From Aliamphritea spongicola (lineage in GTDB: Bacteria > Pseudomonadota > Gammaproteobacteria > Pseudomonadales > Balneatricaceae), in assembly GCA_024347235.1 (NCBI GenBank), contig AP025283.1:4092001-4156000 (forward strand): a DNA stretch of 64,000 nt, written 5' to 3'. Both the position numbers and the translations under genes were made by a program. This document shows, piece by piece, positions 53,648 to 63,869 of this stretch (position 1 is the stretch's first letter; every line of letters begins with the position of its first letter). The notes beneath the pieces are model-generated. The model saw only the letters and a list, made by a program, of their open reading frames with translations. It searched no databases and had not been told where the DNA came from.

Positions 53648-54688
53648 TTCCACATATCCGCGCGCCACATTGCATCCTTCCAATGTCAAACTTCGCTTGC
53701 TGTTAACCGTTTCGGTCATGCGTATAAGGCTTAAAATTATTTACGTATTTTCAGCATAAATAATTAAGATTCTTTTGATCGCTACGGAGTATCTTCAAGT
53801 AAGGAAATTATGCCTGTTCAGTAAATATAAACATGCATAAAAGATACCTGACCGCTTTATATACATTCCGTTTGTATTGTTTAACGTTTACTGAACAAAA
53901 CCCCAGCAAAAACAACTCACAAACATCAGGCACAACGGGATTAACAACTGTGGTAAACAACCTTTTAGTGTCAGTAGCATTACTCTCTCGGCGTGAGTAA
54001 AAACCACTAAACATAACTGTGTATTATTATTTAAAAACTTCAATTTAAATACACAGAATCACTCAAACCGGGTAATAAAAACATCTGGATAAAACTATTA
54101 ATTAATAGATAAATTAAATTCCAATAGTCCTGATTTCTTTCCTGATAGCCACCTCTCCAAAACGATGTGCTCTTCAGCTCATACAACCAGTCTGTCGTTT
54201 GATAATTACGTTTGCTAATTGACTGAACCGGCAAACAACACATCTGACCGGTTATGAAAGCTGCTACCACACACTACCGCTGGCTGATCATCAGCTGCAT
54301 CGCCTCCGGCAGTAACGTGACCGGAAAAACCTTTCAATAAATTTCAGTTATCAAATGATATTTATTATTAACTTTATTATTCAAACCCATTCTCTATGAT
54401 CGGCCAGTCCGATTTGCAGGTGCCAATGCCATGCCGTTATCCGCTACTACCTTAGCGGTTACAGCACAGCCAGCACTGCGGTAACTATCCGCCCCTGCAA
54501 AGTCCGCAATCCGGATGCGACCAGGATACTCGCCAGTACTGATTCACCCGGCACTACGCCCGAACAGTTAACAGCGGAATACAGCCCGTTTACGCACCGA
54601 ATCTTCAGTGCATGAACAGGCTGATTAATGAAAAACGGCCGTTCGACGGTCACCTGCAATAAAAATAACGATTTGTCAGGAGACAATC
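53648..54688. other. AT-rich intergenic region upstream of the TPS pair
   Basis: No convincing gene. The part from about 53700 to 54130 and from 54330 to 54390 is distinctly richer in A/T than the rest of the window; small open frames at 53808-54014, 54040-54270 and 54459-54686 have no family features. The right end holds the promoter and RBS (AGGAG at 54677-54684) of the BCCT gene. The composition is typical of a horizontally gained TPS locus. Confidence 0.45.
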
Positions 54689-56247
54689 ATGAGCAATACA
54701 ACCACGCTTTCACCGGAGGCCTGCAGCGGCTCCGCACGTAAAGGTATGCTGGAAGGGGTCGACCTTCCGGTATTTCTGATCAGCGGCGGTGTTCTTGTCC
54801 TTTTCGCCATCATGGCCCTCTACGACCTGGAATTCGTATCCGGACTGGTGAACAGCACATTTGCGCTTTCAACAAAATATTTCGGCGCTTACTGGCAGGT
54901 TCTGCTGTTACTCACCTTTGTTATCGGTCTGTTCCTCACATTCGGCCGCACCGGCTCAGTGATGCTAGGCGGTCTGAAAAAGCCGGAAATGTCGACGTTC
55001 AACTGGGTTTCCATTCTGATGTGTACCCTGCTGGCAGGCGGCGGTGTGTTCTGGGCGGCGGCAGAGCCTATGGCTCACTTCACATCACCGCCACCACTGT
55101 TTGGCGGTGAAACCGGCACTCCGCAGGCGGCTTACAACGCACTGGCACAGAGCTTCATGCACTGGGGCTTTCTGGCCTGGGCGATTCTGGGCAGCCTGAC
55201 CGGCATCGTGCTGATGTACCTGCACTACGAAAAAGGCTTACCGCTTAAGCCACGTACCCTGCTGTATCCGGTATTTGGTAAACATGCCCTGAAAGGCCCG
55301 ATTGCGATCATTGCCGACGCCAGCTGTGTTCTGGCGGTGGTTGCCGGTACCGTTGGCCCGATCGGCTTCCTGGGTCTGCAGGTAAGCTTCGGTCTGGAAA
55401 AACTGTTTGGCATTCCAAACACCTACTCCACACAGCTAACCATTCTGATCGGCCTGATGGCCATCTATACAGTGTCTGCAGTCAGCGGTGTGACCAAAGG
55501 CATCAAGATCCTGAGTAACCTGAACGTAGCGCTGGCCGTTGGCCTGATGGCATTTATCCTGCTATTCGGCCCGACTGCATTCATCATCGACAGCTATATT
55601 CAGTCATTCGGCATCTATATTGACGAATTTATCTCAATGGCCACTTTCCGTGCTAATCCGGGCTGGCTGGACTGGTGGACCGTTTTCTTCTGGGGCTGGT
55701 TCCTGGGATACGGCCCGCTGATGGCGATGTTTGTTGCCCGTATTTCCCGTGGCCGAAGCATCCGTGAGCTGGTACTTATCATCTCTATCGTTGCACCGGT
55801 CATCACCTGTTTCTGGTTCACCATTGTCGGTGGCAGCGGTCTGTTCTTTGAACTGAACAACCCGGGGTTATCTCTGAGCCGTTCACCGGTTTTAACCTGC
55901 CTGCAGCCCTGCTGGCGATCACTGAACAGCTCCCTCTGGGCTTCACGGTTTCTGTACTGTTCCTGATCCTGACCACTATCTTTGTGGCGACTACCGGTGA
56001 CTGCATGACCTATTCCATTTCCATGGTTATGACCGGCCACGACGCGCCACAAAGCTCCGTGCGTGTGTTCTGGGGTCTGGCAATGGGTGTCATGGCAGCC
56101 ATCCTGATTTCTATCGGTTCAGGCGGTATCTCAGCCCTGCAGTCCTTCATCGTGGTGACTGCTGTGCCGGTATCACTGGTACTGCTGCCATCCCTGTGGA
56201 GTGCACCAAAAATTGCCCGGCAGATGGCCGACGAACAGGGCCTTTAA
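54689..56247 (+). CDS. BCCT-family transporter, second paralogue, frameshifted
   Basis: Intact BCCT features: WVSILMCTLLAGGGVFWAAA, SFMHWGFLAWAILGSLTGIV, WWTVFFWGWFLGYGPLMAMF and VARISRGRSIRELVL, and a TTGDCMTYS segment in the last third. One base is missing near 55868 (GVISEPFTGFNLPAALLA). It is only distantly similar to the BCCT at 6688-8305, lacks a long regulatory tail, and imports quaternary amines or DMSP-like solutes. No catabolic genes lie beside it. Confidence 0.9.
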
Positions 56248-56260
56248 TCCCTGCTCTCTC

Positions 56261-56290
56261 AAAAAGGCGCTTCATATGAAGCGCCTTTTT
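56261..56290. terminator. Perfect palindromic terminator after BCCT gene
   Basis: A perfect 30-bp palindrome: AAAAAGGCGCTTCAT and its complement ATGAAGCGCCTTTTT. Functions in both directions. Confidence 0.92.
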
Positions 56291-56362
56291 ATGCACAGGC
56301 GTTGTCCGCCATCCGGGAAGCTGATAGCGTTTACCTGATATTCCCGGAACCATGGAACCAAG

Positions 56363-57186
56363 ATGATTGATCAAGAACTGGAAAACCTGACTTACTTCTA
56401 TAACCTGATTATTGATTTCTTCATCAACTACAGCTTTCAGGTCATCGGTGCCATCATCATTCTCATTCTGGGTCTGATCGTGGCACGCTGGGTCGGTAAC
56501 CTGACCCTGAGACTGTGTAAACGGCACAACGTTGATATTACCCTCAGCAACTTCATCAGCAGCACTGTCAGACTGTTGCTGATCGCCATGGTCGCGATCA
56601 TCTGTCTGGGTAAATTCGGCATCAGCGTGGCACCCTTTATCGCCGCCATCGGTGCCATCTCTCTGAGTATCGGCCTGGCCCTGCAGGGGTCTTCTCCAAC
56701 TACGGTGCCGGCTTTACCATTATCCTTACCCGTCCGTTTGTGGTGGGCAACACCATCCGCTGCAACGATGTCTGCGGGGTTGTTGAGGAAATCCGCCTGG
56801 CCTATACCCTGCTGTCAACCGAGGACGGCGAAATCATCACCATTCCCAACAAACATATTGTTGGCGAAGTGCTGGTGAACTCCTTCGAAAATAAGGTAGT
56901 TGAAGCAGAGATCGGCATCAGTTACAGCGCGGATCCGGCACAGGCTGTCGCCCTCATACAGGAGCAACTGAGCAATAATCCTAATATCGTTTCTGAACCG
57001 GCACCGCAGGTAGGCATTGCCTCTTTCGGTGATTCCAGCGTTAACATTGCTTACCGCTACTGGGTACCCACCCGCCAGTTATTTGAAACCCAGTTCCAGG
57101 TTAACGCCGCGGTTTATGAAGCATTCAATACTAACAATGTGCAGATTCCGTTCCCGCAGCGGGAAGTGACCGTGCTGAATCAGTGA
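56363..57186 (+). CDS. MscS-family mechanosensitive channel, frameshifted
   Basis: Short MscS-type protein: three N-terminal helices, the pore helix segment (APFIAAIGAISLSIGLALQG), then after a lost base near 56690 the beta domain (FSNYGAGFTIILTRPFVVGN) and EDGEIITIPNKHIVGEVLVN, typical of MscS. It releases solutes on hypo-osmotic shock, a natural partner to the osmolyte transporter upstream. Start ATG 56363 is preceded by AACCAAG rather than a strong ribosome site. Confidence 0.9.
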
Positions 57187-57194
57187 CAGGTATG

Positions 57195-57232
57195 ATCAGA
57201 TGTTTCCGGCTTAAGCGCCGGAATCATCTGAT
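57195..57232 (+). other. Long hairpin after mscS
   Basis: ATCAGATG..TTTCCGGC and GCCGGAA..CATCTGAT form a nearly perfect 17-bp stem with a TTAAGC loop and no T-run. Likely a transcript end structure between convergent genes. Confidence 0.5.
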
Positions 57233-57307
57233 GCAGAAAAATCGCAAGCCCTTCTGTACAGCAGCCTGTAATTCGTACGTTCTGGCATCAGCTGCCACAC
57301 CACAGCC

Positions 57308-58656
57308 CTATGTCGCCACGGGCCTTGTTTTCAGTTTATTTGCCAGCAACCGGCACTTTTCAGCCTGCACCTGTTTTTCCGGCAGTTCATCGAGTGCATC
57401 AGCCATAATGAAATACGCTTCAGATAAATGCTCAAATCCCGGGTAATCACGGTGAAGCCGGTTAATCAGCCTGACGCTCAGCGCTGGCTTACCCTGTTTC
57501 AGCAGTATCCCGGCAAGCTTAAAACGCACTTCTGCAGAGGCGGGCAAATAATCAGGGGCGAAATGCAGTATGCGCAACATCAGACCGGCAACCTTAGGCG
57601 TACCACCACTTTTCTCCAGGCACTGCAGATAGGCTAACCAGAACTTATCCAGTTCGGCGGTCTTGTGTAATGCGCAAAGATAATCAAAGTAACGGTCATA
57701 TATCCCGATATCATCCGGATACTTTTTAGTGCTGTTTTAAGCTCACTGCTGAGCTCTGTGAACATACCTTCTTTAGCCAGCACCCCGATTCTGGCCATCG
57801 TATGCTGCTTGTCAGAACGGTTATGTACATCGCCGTCGCTATCCAGACGGCTCACATAACCAAGTACATGTTGCTTCTGAAAAAGCAGATATCCCATCAG
57901 ATGGAATATAACGATCCAGTAATAGTAAGACACCACGCTCTGCAGCGCCGCGGACAAGACATCCTGACCATCAAATAACTGATTCAGCGTGCCGACTGAT
58001 AAAATCATGATCGTGATGAACAGCAATAATAAAAGGTAAGCACCTCTGAGCAGCAAAACCAGGTGGGCCACTTTAACCGGATTAATCGCGGCACCGATTT
58101 CTTCAAAACGGGCATAGTTAATAAACACCGCGGGCAAACAGCAAAGCCAGAAAACACTGAAAGCGAGGGCAGCAAACTGACCCAGAACATTTGCTACAGC
58201 CAGCACCATAAAGACAATGCCCAGCACAATCAGGATGATATGAATGATCAGTTTTATGCCGCCCAAATAGGCTTCAGATACATCCGGCGCATCCATTTTT
58301 CCGGCGGCTGTCTGCTGCAAACATAAAAAGCCATACTTGGTGGTAACTGCCGAAACGACTAACAATATTACAAAGCTTTGCAGACCGCCTGCTGAGGCAG
58401 CCACTGCAGAAACAGCGGAAGCTAAAATAATCAGTAACAGAGTTTGCATCGTCATCGGATAAGAAAAGCACTTATCCAAACGGCGCCAGAACGGCACAAT
58501 ACTGTCGCCCGGGCCCTGATTTTCAAGCTCTCTGCGACAGACCAAACAACGTACCGAACCGGAACTTGCATCCACACAGTGATCACACTGTCTGACATTA
58601 CAGTGTGTGCAGCTGTAGGTAGCGGCTTCGACAGGATGATACTTACAATATTCCAT
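57308..58656 (-). CDS. B-box zinc-finger membrane protein with C-terminal helical repeats, frameshifted
   Basis: N-terminal B-box zinc finger: CKYHPVEAATYSCTHCNVRQ CDHC with later CLVC, giving regularly spaced Cys/His. Then five or six membrane helices (MQTLLLIILASAVSAVAAS; IKLIIHIILIVLGIVFMVLA; LVLLLRGAYLLLLLFITIMI). After a frame change near 57725 (LKTALKKYPDDIGIYDRYFD) the C-terminal part looks like TPR repeats (RFKLAGILLKQGKPALSVRL; FIMADALDELPEKQ). Reconstructed length about 449 residues. Function unknown. It follows a small protein gene and a rhomboid gene in one operon. The zinc finger could recruit a partner protein to the membrane. Confidence 0.72.
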
Positions 58657-58693
58657 TTGCGGTCACCTATATAATTACGTACTTCACAGCCAG

Positions 58694-59038
58694 TTAAGCC
58701 TGCCGTGCCCTTCTGACAATCTCATCAGCAACCCGCTCATAACGCTTACGTTTTGCTTCCTGCGCCTGCTCACCAAATTTCTGTGACAACTTACGCGCCA
58801 GGTGACTCATCTCCTGAGTATGATCTTCTTTATCACACAGATACTTCACAATTCCTTCTGTCATCTGCAGACTTTCCAGCTGCATCGTACGCCACCCCAG
58901 CCCAACGATCGCGGACACAGTCAGGCTATCACGCACTGCCGGCGTCTCATTCCAGACCTGTTCTGTTTTTCTCAGCTGTCCGGTTGTTAAGTGTTCAAAC
59001 ATCAATAGCTGTTCAGCCGACTGCAACTCTGATGTCAC
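58694..59038 (-). CDS. Small helical protein of unknown function
   Basis: 114 residues, no membrane segment or known motif; largely charged helix, ending in KLSQKFGEQAQEAKRKRYER. Start is GTG (complement of 59036-59038) overlapping the rhomboid stop as GTGA, so the two are translationally coupled. Lies between the rhomboid and B-box genes. Confidence 0.7.
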   Translation of the reverse strand: MTSELQSAEQLLMFEHLTTGQLRKTEQVWNETPAVRDSLTVSAIVGLGWRTMQLESLQMTEGIVKYLCDKEDHTQEMSHLARKLSQKFGEQAQEAKRKRYERVADEIVRRARQA

Positions 59039-60121
59039 ATCTCCCGTTCTTTATAAATGCGGTATTTCAGCCAGCAAAAATCGAAATCGGTGCCGTTATT
59101 CTGTTCATAAACCGCAATCCTTCTGAGCGCTGCTTCATAGGAAAACTGGCCCAGCATCTGATAGATTCGCTGCTTTTCCTTCTGGCTCTCCGGTACCCCT
59201 TCCTCTTCTTCCAGATACTCTTCATCCAGGGCTCTCGGCGCTATCAGCAGGGTAATCCAGATCAGAACAACCCCGGCGAGAAAGCCGCCTGTATGCGCCA
59301 TAAAGGCAACATCAGAGTCAGGCTGGGTATAAAAATTATAAAGTTCATTTGCCAGATAAAGGGGTAACACCGCCAGCGCAGGTGCCCGGACAAATCCCAC
59401 GAAAATGTAGAACCAGTAAAAGAATTCAATTTTTTCAGGCGAAATACCCCCAGATACATCGCCATAACACCTGAAATTGCACCGGAGGCCCCAACCAGTG
59501 CGGTGGCACTTGAAGCGTTCACTGCACTGTACAGCACACCGCCGGCGACACCGGCAAGCAGATAAAAAGCAGAAACCGTAAATGACCGATAGCCGCCTCA
59601 ACCGAAAAGCCAAAAATCACCAGAAAAACATATTTCCCAGCAGATGCAAAAGCCCACCGTGCAGAAACTGATAAGTGATCAGTGAAGTAAGATCCGGTAA
59701 CGTCGGTTTCAGCCCGTAAGCGTAAATGCTGATCGTGCTGACCAACTGATCCAGCTCTTGCCGGACCGGCCAGAATTCTCCGTAACCGGGCTCGTCAAAT
59801 TGCGCCTGATGATCACGTAAATAAGCGAAGTACTGCTGATCCGTTAACAGATACAGGCTGAGCTGCAGCTGCTCTTCCTCTTCATGCAGCTGCCGGTAGG
59901 TTGCTATTTCACTGCTGCCGGTTTCCTCAAGATAACGCAGATACACCGGCCACTCCGTCGAAAAATAACCTGTCGATTCATAACGGGTCAGCAGGTTATT
60001 TAATTTCTCTTCATCAGCATCCTGATAAAAGAAAAACCAGTACATTGATTAAAACAAGACAGAAAAGGACCAGCGGCGGCTTACGCCAGTCAAAGCGCTT
60101 TTCTGTGGGGATGATCACCAT
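59035..60121 (-). CDS. Rhomboid-family intramembrane serine protease, frameshifted
   Basis: Start MVIIPTEKRFDWRKPPLVLF (complement of 60119-60121). After a lost T near 60030 comes FYQDADEEKLNNLL, a soluble ~110-residue domain, then the membrane core: LITYQFLHGGLLHLLGNMFF, catalytic GASGAISGVMAMYLGVF (GxSG serine) and catalytic His in FMAHTGGFLAGVV. Frameshifts near 60030, 59615 and 59430. A hydrophilic C-terminal tail of about 80 residues ends in REM. Cleaves membrane substrates within or near helices; substrate unknown. The large soluble N-terminal insertion is not standard for GlpG. Confidence 0.85.
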
Positions 60122-60480
60122 AAATTATGAATCCATTCATTCTGTGTGACGTTAAAGACGTATAAATTAAAACAGATCAGTCAGTTAAAGCTAAGGGAAA
60201 ACTGACATTTAAAACTAAAACCTTAAGAACAGACATACACTGTTACATCTCAGCCACCCGATTACTCAGAACCTAAGCCTTAGCATTCCATTTTTCGCAA
60301 CACTGCCATTTAAATATATCAATATACGCAAGACAAACTTTGCACTACACTTGCCCCATTACAGTTCGCGGAGCATCTCTATATAATGCTCCGCGACCCG
60401 AAATAATCTCTGCGGCTGTTGCGCCGCAAAGCAGAATAATGAACGCCTGTTCACAGGCTAACTAAAGAGATATACAGACC
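60122..60480 (+). promoter_or_regulatory. ilvC upstream region with promoter inside a hairpin
   Basis: CGCGGAGCAT (60367-60376) and ATGCTCCGCG (60386-60395) form a perfect stem, and TATAAT at 60382-60387 lies across its loop and right arm. TTACAG at 60359-60364 is 17 bp upstream, a plausible -35. A second stem, TGCGGC/GCCGCA (60411-60428), follows. AAAGAGATA before the ATG is the ribosome site. The rest, 60122-60340, is AT-rich and empty. Confidence 0.5.
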
Positions 60481-61956
60481 ATGTCTAATAACTATTTCAA
60501 CACCCTGCCACTGCGCGAGCAGCTGGCTCAGCTGGCTAAGTGCCGCTTCATGCACCTGAACGAATTCGACGACGGTGTTAACGCTCTTAAAGGTAAGAAG
60601 ATTGTTGTAATCGGTTGTGGTGCACAGGGTCTGGCTCAGGGCATGAACCTGCGTGACAGCGGTTGCGATGTTTCTTACACCCTGCGTGCTGCTGCGATCG
60701 AAGAGAAGCGTCAGTCCTGGAAGAGCGCCACTGAAAACGGTTTCACCGTTGGCACTTACGAAGAACTGATCCCAACTGCGGACGTGGTTCTGAACCTGAC
60801 ACCTGATAAGCAGCACACTGCTGTTGTTGAAGCTGTTATGCCGCTGATGAAAGAAGGTGCTTGCCTGTCTTACTCTCACGGTTTCAACATCGTTGAAGAA
60901 GGTATGCAGATCCGTCCTGACCTGACTGTTATCATGGTTGCACCTAAGTGCCCGGGTTCAGAAGTACGTAACGAATACGTGCGTGGTTTCGGTGTTCCTA
61001 CCCTGATCGCTGTTCACGAAGATAACGATCCTAAAGGCGAAGGTCTGGCACTGGCTAAGGCATACGCTGTTGGTACCGGCGGTCACAAAGCTGGCGTACT
61101 GATGTCTTCTTTCATCGCTGAAGTTAAGTCCGACCTGATGGGCGAGCAGACTATCCTGTGCGGTATGCTGCAGACCGGTTCTATCCTGTGCTTCAACAAG
61201 ATGGTTGAGAAAGGTATCGATGCTGGTTACGCATCCAAGCTGATCCAGTACGGCTGGGAAACCATCACTGAAGCTCTGAAGTACGGCGGTGTGACTAACA
61301 TGCTGGACCGTCTGTCTAACCCTGCGAAAATCAAAGCTTACGATCTGTCTGAAGAACTGAAGACTATCATGCGTCCGCTGTACAACAAGCACCAGGACGA
61401 CATCATGACTGGCGCTTTCTCCAGCGGCATGATGGAAGACTGGGCGAACGACGATGCCAAGCTGCTGGGCTGGCGTGCAGAAACTGCTGAGACTGCTTTC
61501 GAGAAGACTCCGGCAGGCGACGTTGAGATTTCTGAACAGGAATACTTCGACAACGGTATCCTGATGGTTGCAATGGTTAAAGCAGGTGTTGAGCTGGCTT
61601 TCGAAACCATGACTGCTGCAGGCATCATTGCTGACTCTGCATACTACGAGTCGCTGCACGAAACGCCGCTGATCGCGAACACTATCGCACGTAAGAAGCT
61701 GTACGAAATGAACGCAACTATCTCTGATACTGCGGAATACGGCTGCTACCTGTACAACCACGCATGTCTGCCACTGCTGGAAGACTTCATGAAGGGTATC
61801 GACACTGATGTTATCGGTAAGGGCCTGGATGTTGCGGACAACGGCGTAGACAACGCCCGCCTGATCGAAGTGAACGCTGCTCTGCGCGCTCACCCGGTTG
61901 AAGCGATCGGTGCTGAACTGCGTGGCTACATGTCTGACATGAAGAAAATCGTTTAA
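60481..61956 (+). CDS. ilvC: Ketol-acid reductoisomerase, class II
   Basis: 491-residue intact long-form KARI. Rossmann motif [20 protein letters not shown], catalytic [20 protein letters not shown] and the duplicated C-terminal helical domain ([35 protein letters not shown]). Uses NADPH and magnesium to convert 2-acetolactate to 2,3-dihydroxy-isovalerate in branched-chain amino-acid synthesis. Codon choice is strongly biased to GCT/GTT/CTG, unlike neighbours, which suggests high expression. No frameshift. A terminator follows. Confidence 0.97.
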   Translation: MSNNYFNTLPLREQLAQLAKCRFMHLNEFDDGVNALKGKKIVVIGCGAQGLAQGMNLRDSGCDVSYTLRAAAIEEKRQSWKSATENGFTVGTYEELIPTADVVLNLTPDKQHTAVVEAVMPLMKEGACLSYSHGFNIVEEGMQIRPDLTVIMVAPKCPGSEVRNEYVRGFGVPTLIAVHEDNDPKGEGLALAKAYAVGTGGHKAGVLMSSFIAEVKSDLMGEQTILCGMLQTGSILCFNKMVEKGIDAGYASKLIQYGWETITEALKYGGVTNMLDRLSNPAKIKAYDLSEELKTIMRPLYNKHQDDIMTGAFSSGMMEDWANDDAKLLGWRAETAETAFEKTPAGDVEISEQEYFDNGILMVAMVKAGVELAFETMTAAGIIADSAYYESLHETPLIANTIARKKLYEMNATISDTAEYGCYLYNHACLPLLEDFMKGIDTDVIGKGLDVADNGVDNARLIEVNAALRAHPVEAIGAELRGYMSDMKKIV

Positions 61957-62012
61957 GATTTTCGCCACCGCCATGATTGTCTGAGCCACTGGCCCGGACA
62001 ATCTGGCAAATG

Positions 62013-62048
62013 AAGGCCGGCGCGCTTCTTAACGGAGCTACCGGCCTT
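62013..62048 (+). terminator. Terminator after ilvC
   Basis: AAGGCCGG (62013-62020) pairs with CCGGCCTT (62041-62048), followed by TT and a T-rich stretch. The loop is long (20 bases). Confidence 0.75.
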
Positions 62049-62062
62049 TTTATTGCTTAAAC

Positions 62063-62100
62063 CTTTTGCAAAGTGTCCCTCCCCGCGGCACTTTGCAAAG
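62063..62100. promoter_or_regulatory. Inverted repeat TTTGCAAAGTG in the modF promoter
   Basis: CTTTTGCAAAGTG (62063-62075) and CACTTTGCAAAG (62089-62100) give an 11-bp inverted repeat with a 13-base GC-rich spacer. It lies 43-80 bp before the ATPase start and could be an operator or a second hairpin behind ilvC. Confidence 0.5.
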
Positions 62101-62142
62101 CGTTTTACTGTATTCAACCTGCGACTGGCCAAAGACTCTATT

Positions 62143-63598
62143 ATGACTATCCGTTTTAACACCCTCAGCGTCGACTTTGACGAACGTTTTCAGCTGGAGC
62201 AGATCAACTGGCAGATCGACCCTCAGCAACACTGGGTCATTACCGGCACGAACGGGGCGGGTAAGTCAGCGCTGGCGGCGGTGCTGGCCGGTGCCGGCGA
62301 GATTATCAGCGGCAGCGTTGAGGGGATTCCTGCAAAAGTAGGTCTGGTGTCGTTTGAAGCTCAGGCGGAACTGATTGCCGCTGAACTGAAAAAGACGATG
62401 CCGATATTATGGATGTTATTGCCGAGGTACATCCGTACGGGATATTATCGGACAGGTGTCAGAAAACCAGCCACTGATTGATGATCTGATCGCCCGCTTT
62501 AAACTGGAGTACCTGCTGGAGCGGGCATTCCGCAAGTTATCCACCGGCGAATCCCGCAAGGTCATGCTGATCCGCGCCCTTGCCAGCGAACCGGATCTGC
62601 TGGTGCTGGATGAACCCTTTGACGGTCTGGATGTGGATACCCTGGCCATGCTGCAGGAGTATCTCAGTTCACTGATCGAAACCGTCCCGATGGTAATGGT
62701 GCTGAACCGCTTTGATGAATTCCCGGACTTCATCACCCACATTGCCTACATGGACCACGGCCGTCTGCAACTGACCATCGATAAACAGGATGCACAGGCC
62801 TACGACGAACTGTACAAACTGCTGCACCTGAAAACCACCGACCTGCAGGTGCCGGACGCTGATCCGGAAACCGCCATTCCGGCACTGAACCCTGAAGACC
62901 CGCTGGTTCGGCTAAACGGCATCAACATTAAATATGCCGATAAAGCCATCATTGAAGATCTGCACTGGACCATTAACCCCGGCCAGCACTGGCAACTCAG
63001 CGGCCCGAACGGCAGCGGCAAAACCGGCCTGCTGTCACTGATTACCGGCGACCATCCCCAGTGCTATGTAAATGACATTTTTGTGTTTGGTTTTCAGCGC
63101 GGCAGCGGTGAAAGCATCTGGCAGATCAAACAGTTTATCGGCTATGTTTCCACTGCCCTGCAATGGGAATACCGGGTCAGCATCAGCCTGCGCAACGTGA
63201 TTATCTCCGGCTTCTACGACAGCATTGGCCTGTACAGTAAGTACACCGATCGGCAGCGGGACATTGCCGATCAGTGGCTGGCAGTACTGGGTATGACCGA
63301 CCGGGCGGATCAGCCGTTTAACAAACTGTCGTACGGCGACCAGCGGTTACTGCTGATTGCCAGGGCAATGGTAAAACACCCGCCGCTGCTGATTCTTGAC
63401 GAGCCCTGCCTGGGGCTGGATGACATGAACCGTCAACTGGTACTCAGCCTGATCGAAAAGATCTGTGCAGACAGCGAAACCACCGTGCTGTACGTGAACC
63501 ATCATCCGGAAGATAAAATCCGCGGTATCGATCAGTATCTGGCACTGGAAAAACCCAATAGCTGCCAAACTCAGTTGCCTGCCCCGCCGGGCAGGTAG
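62143..63598 (+). CDS. ModF-like ABC-type double ATPase, frameshifted
   Basis: Two tandem ABC ATPase domains. First: WVITGTNGAGKSALAAVLAG (Walker A), KLSTGESRKVMLIRALASEP (signature) and LLVLDEPFDGLD. Second: WQLSGPNGSGKTGLLSLITG, SYGDQRLLLIARAMVKHPPL and LLILDEPCLGLDD. Two bases are lost near 62393 and 62437, restoring KKDDADIMDVIAEVHPVRDI. No membrane domain; soluble protein of the ModF/PhrA type, linked to molybdate or photorepair in E. coli. A molybdenum link would be of interest because xanthine dehydrogenase here needs molybdenum cofactor, but the role is not established. Confidence 0.82.
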
Positions 63599-63869
63599 CC
63601 TCTTTCCGCCAGATACCTCTGTGTAATCCTCTGTTTTTGTTAGCAAAACCAACTTTTGACCACACCAAATAAGAATAGTTTGCAATAACATTTGCATTCT
63701 TTTACCATGCCTGCCGCTGTATTTTTCCCACACGTAAAGCGTGTCAGAAAACAGCTTTTATAACGAACCAGCCAGCAGCCCGGAGTGCTTTCATTCTGTG
63801 CCGCAAGCCATTCGAAAAATAACTAAGGGGCGCTGCCCTGTTTGCTTCTGACGATTGGATGGCTCCGGT

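Noticed and set aside
53808..54686. Three small minus-strand genes upstream of tpsB
   Set aside because: No ribosome sites, motifs or coding composition; region is AT-rich and likely non-coding.
60958..62001. 347-residue open frame antisense to ilvC
   Set aside because: Arises from the strong codon bias of ilvC; low-complexity His/Val/Gln composition and no motifs.
1121..63598. Widespread pseudogenisation of a decaying genome
   Set aside because: Breaks are single-base, concentrated in homopolymers, spread evenly, and both flanking frames keep strong protein similarity; regulators, operators and terminators are intact.
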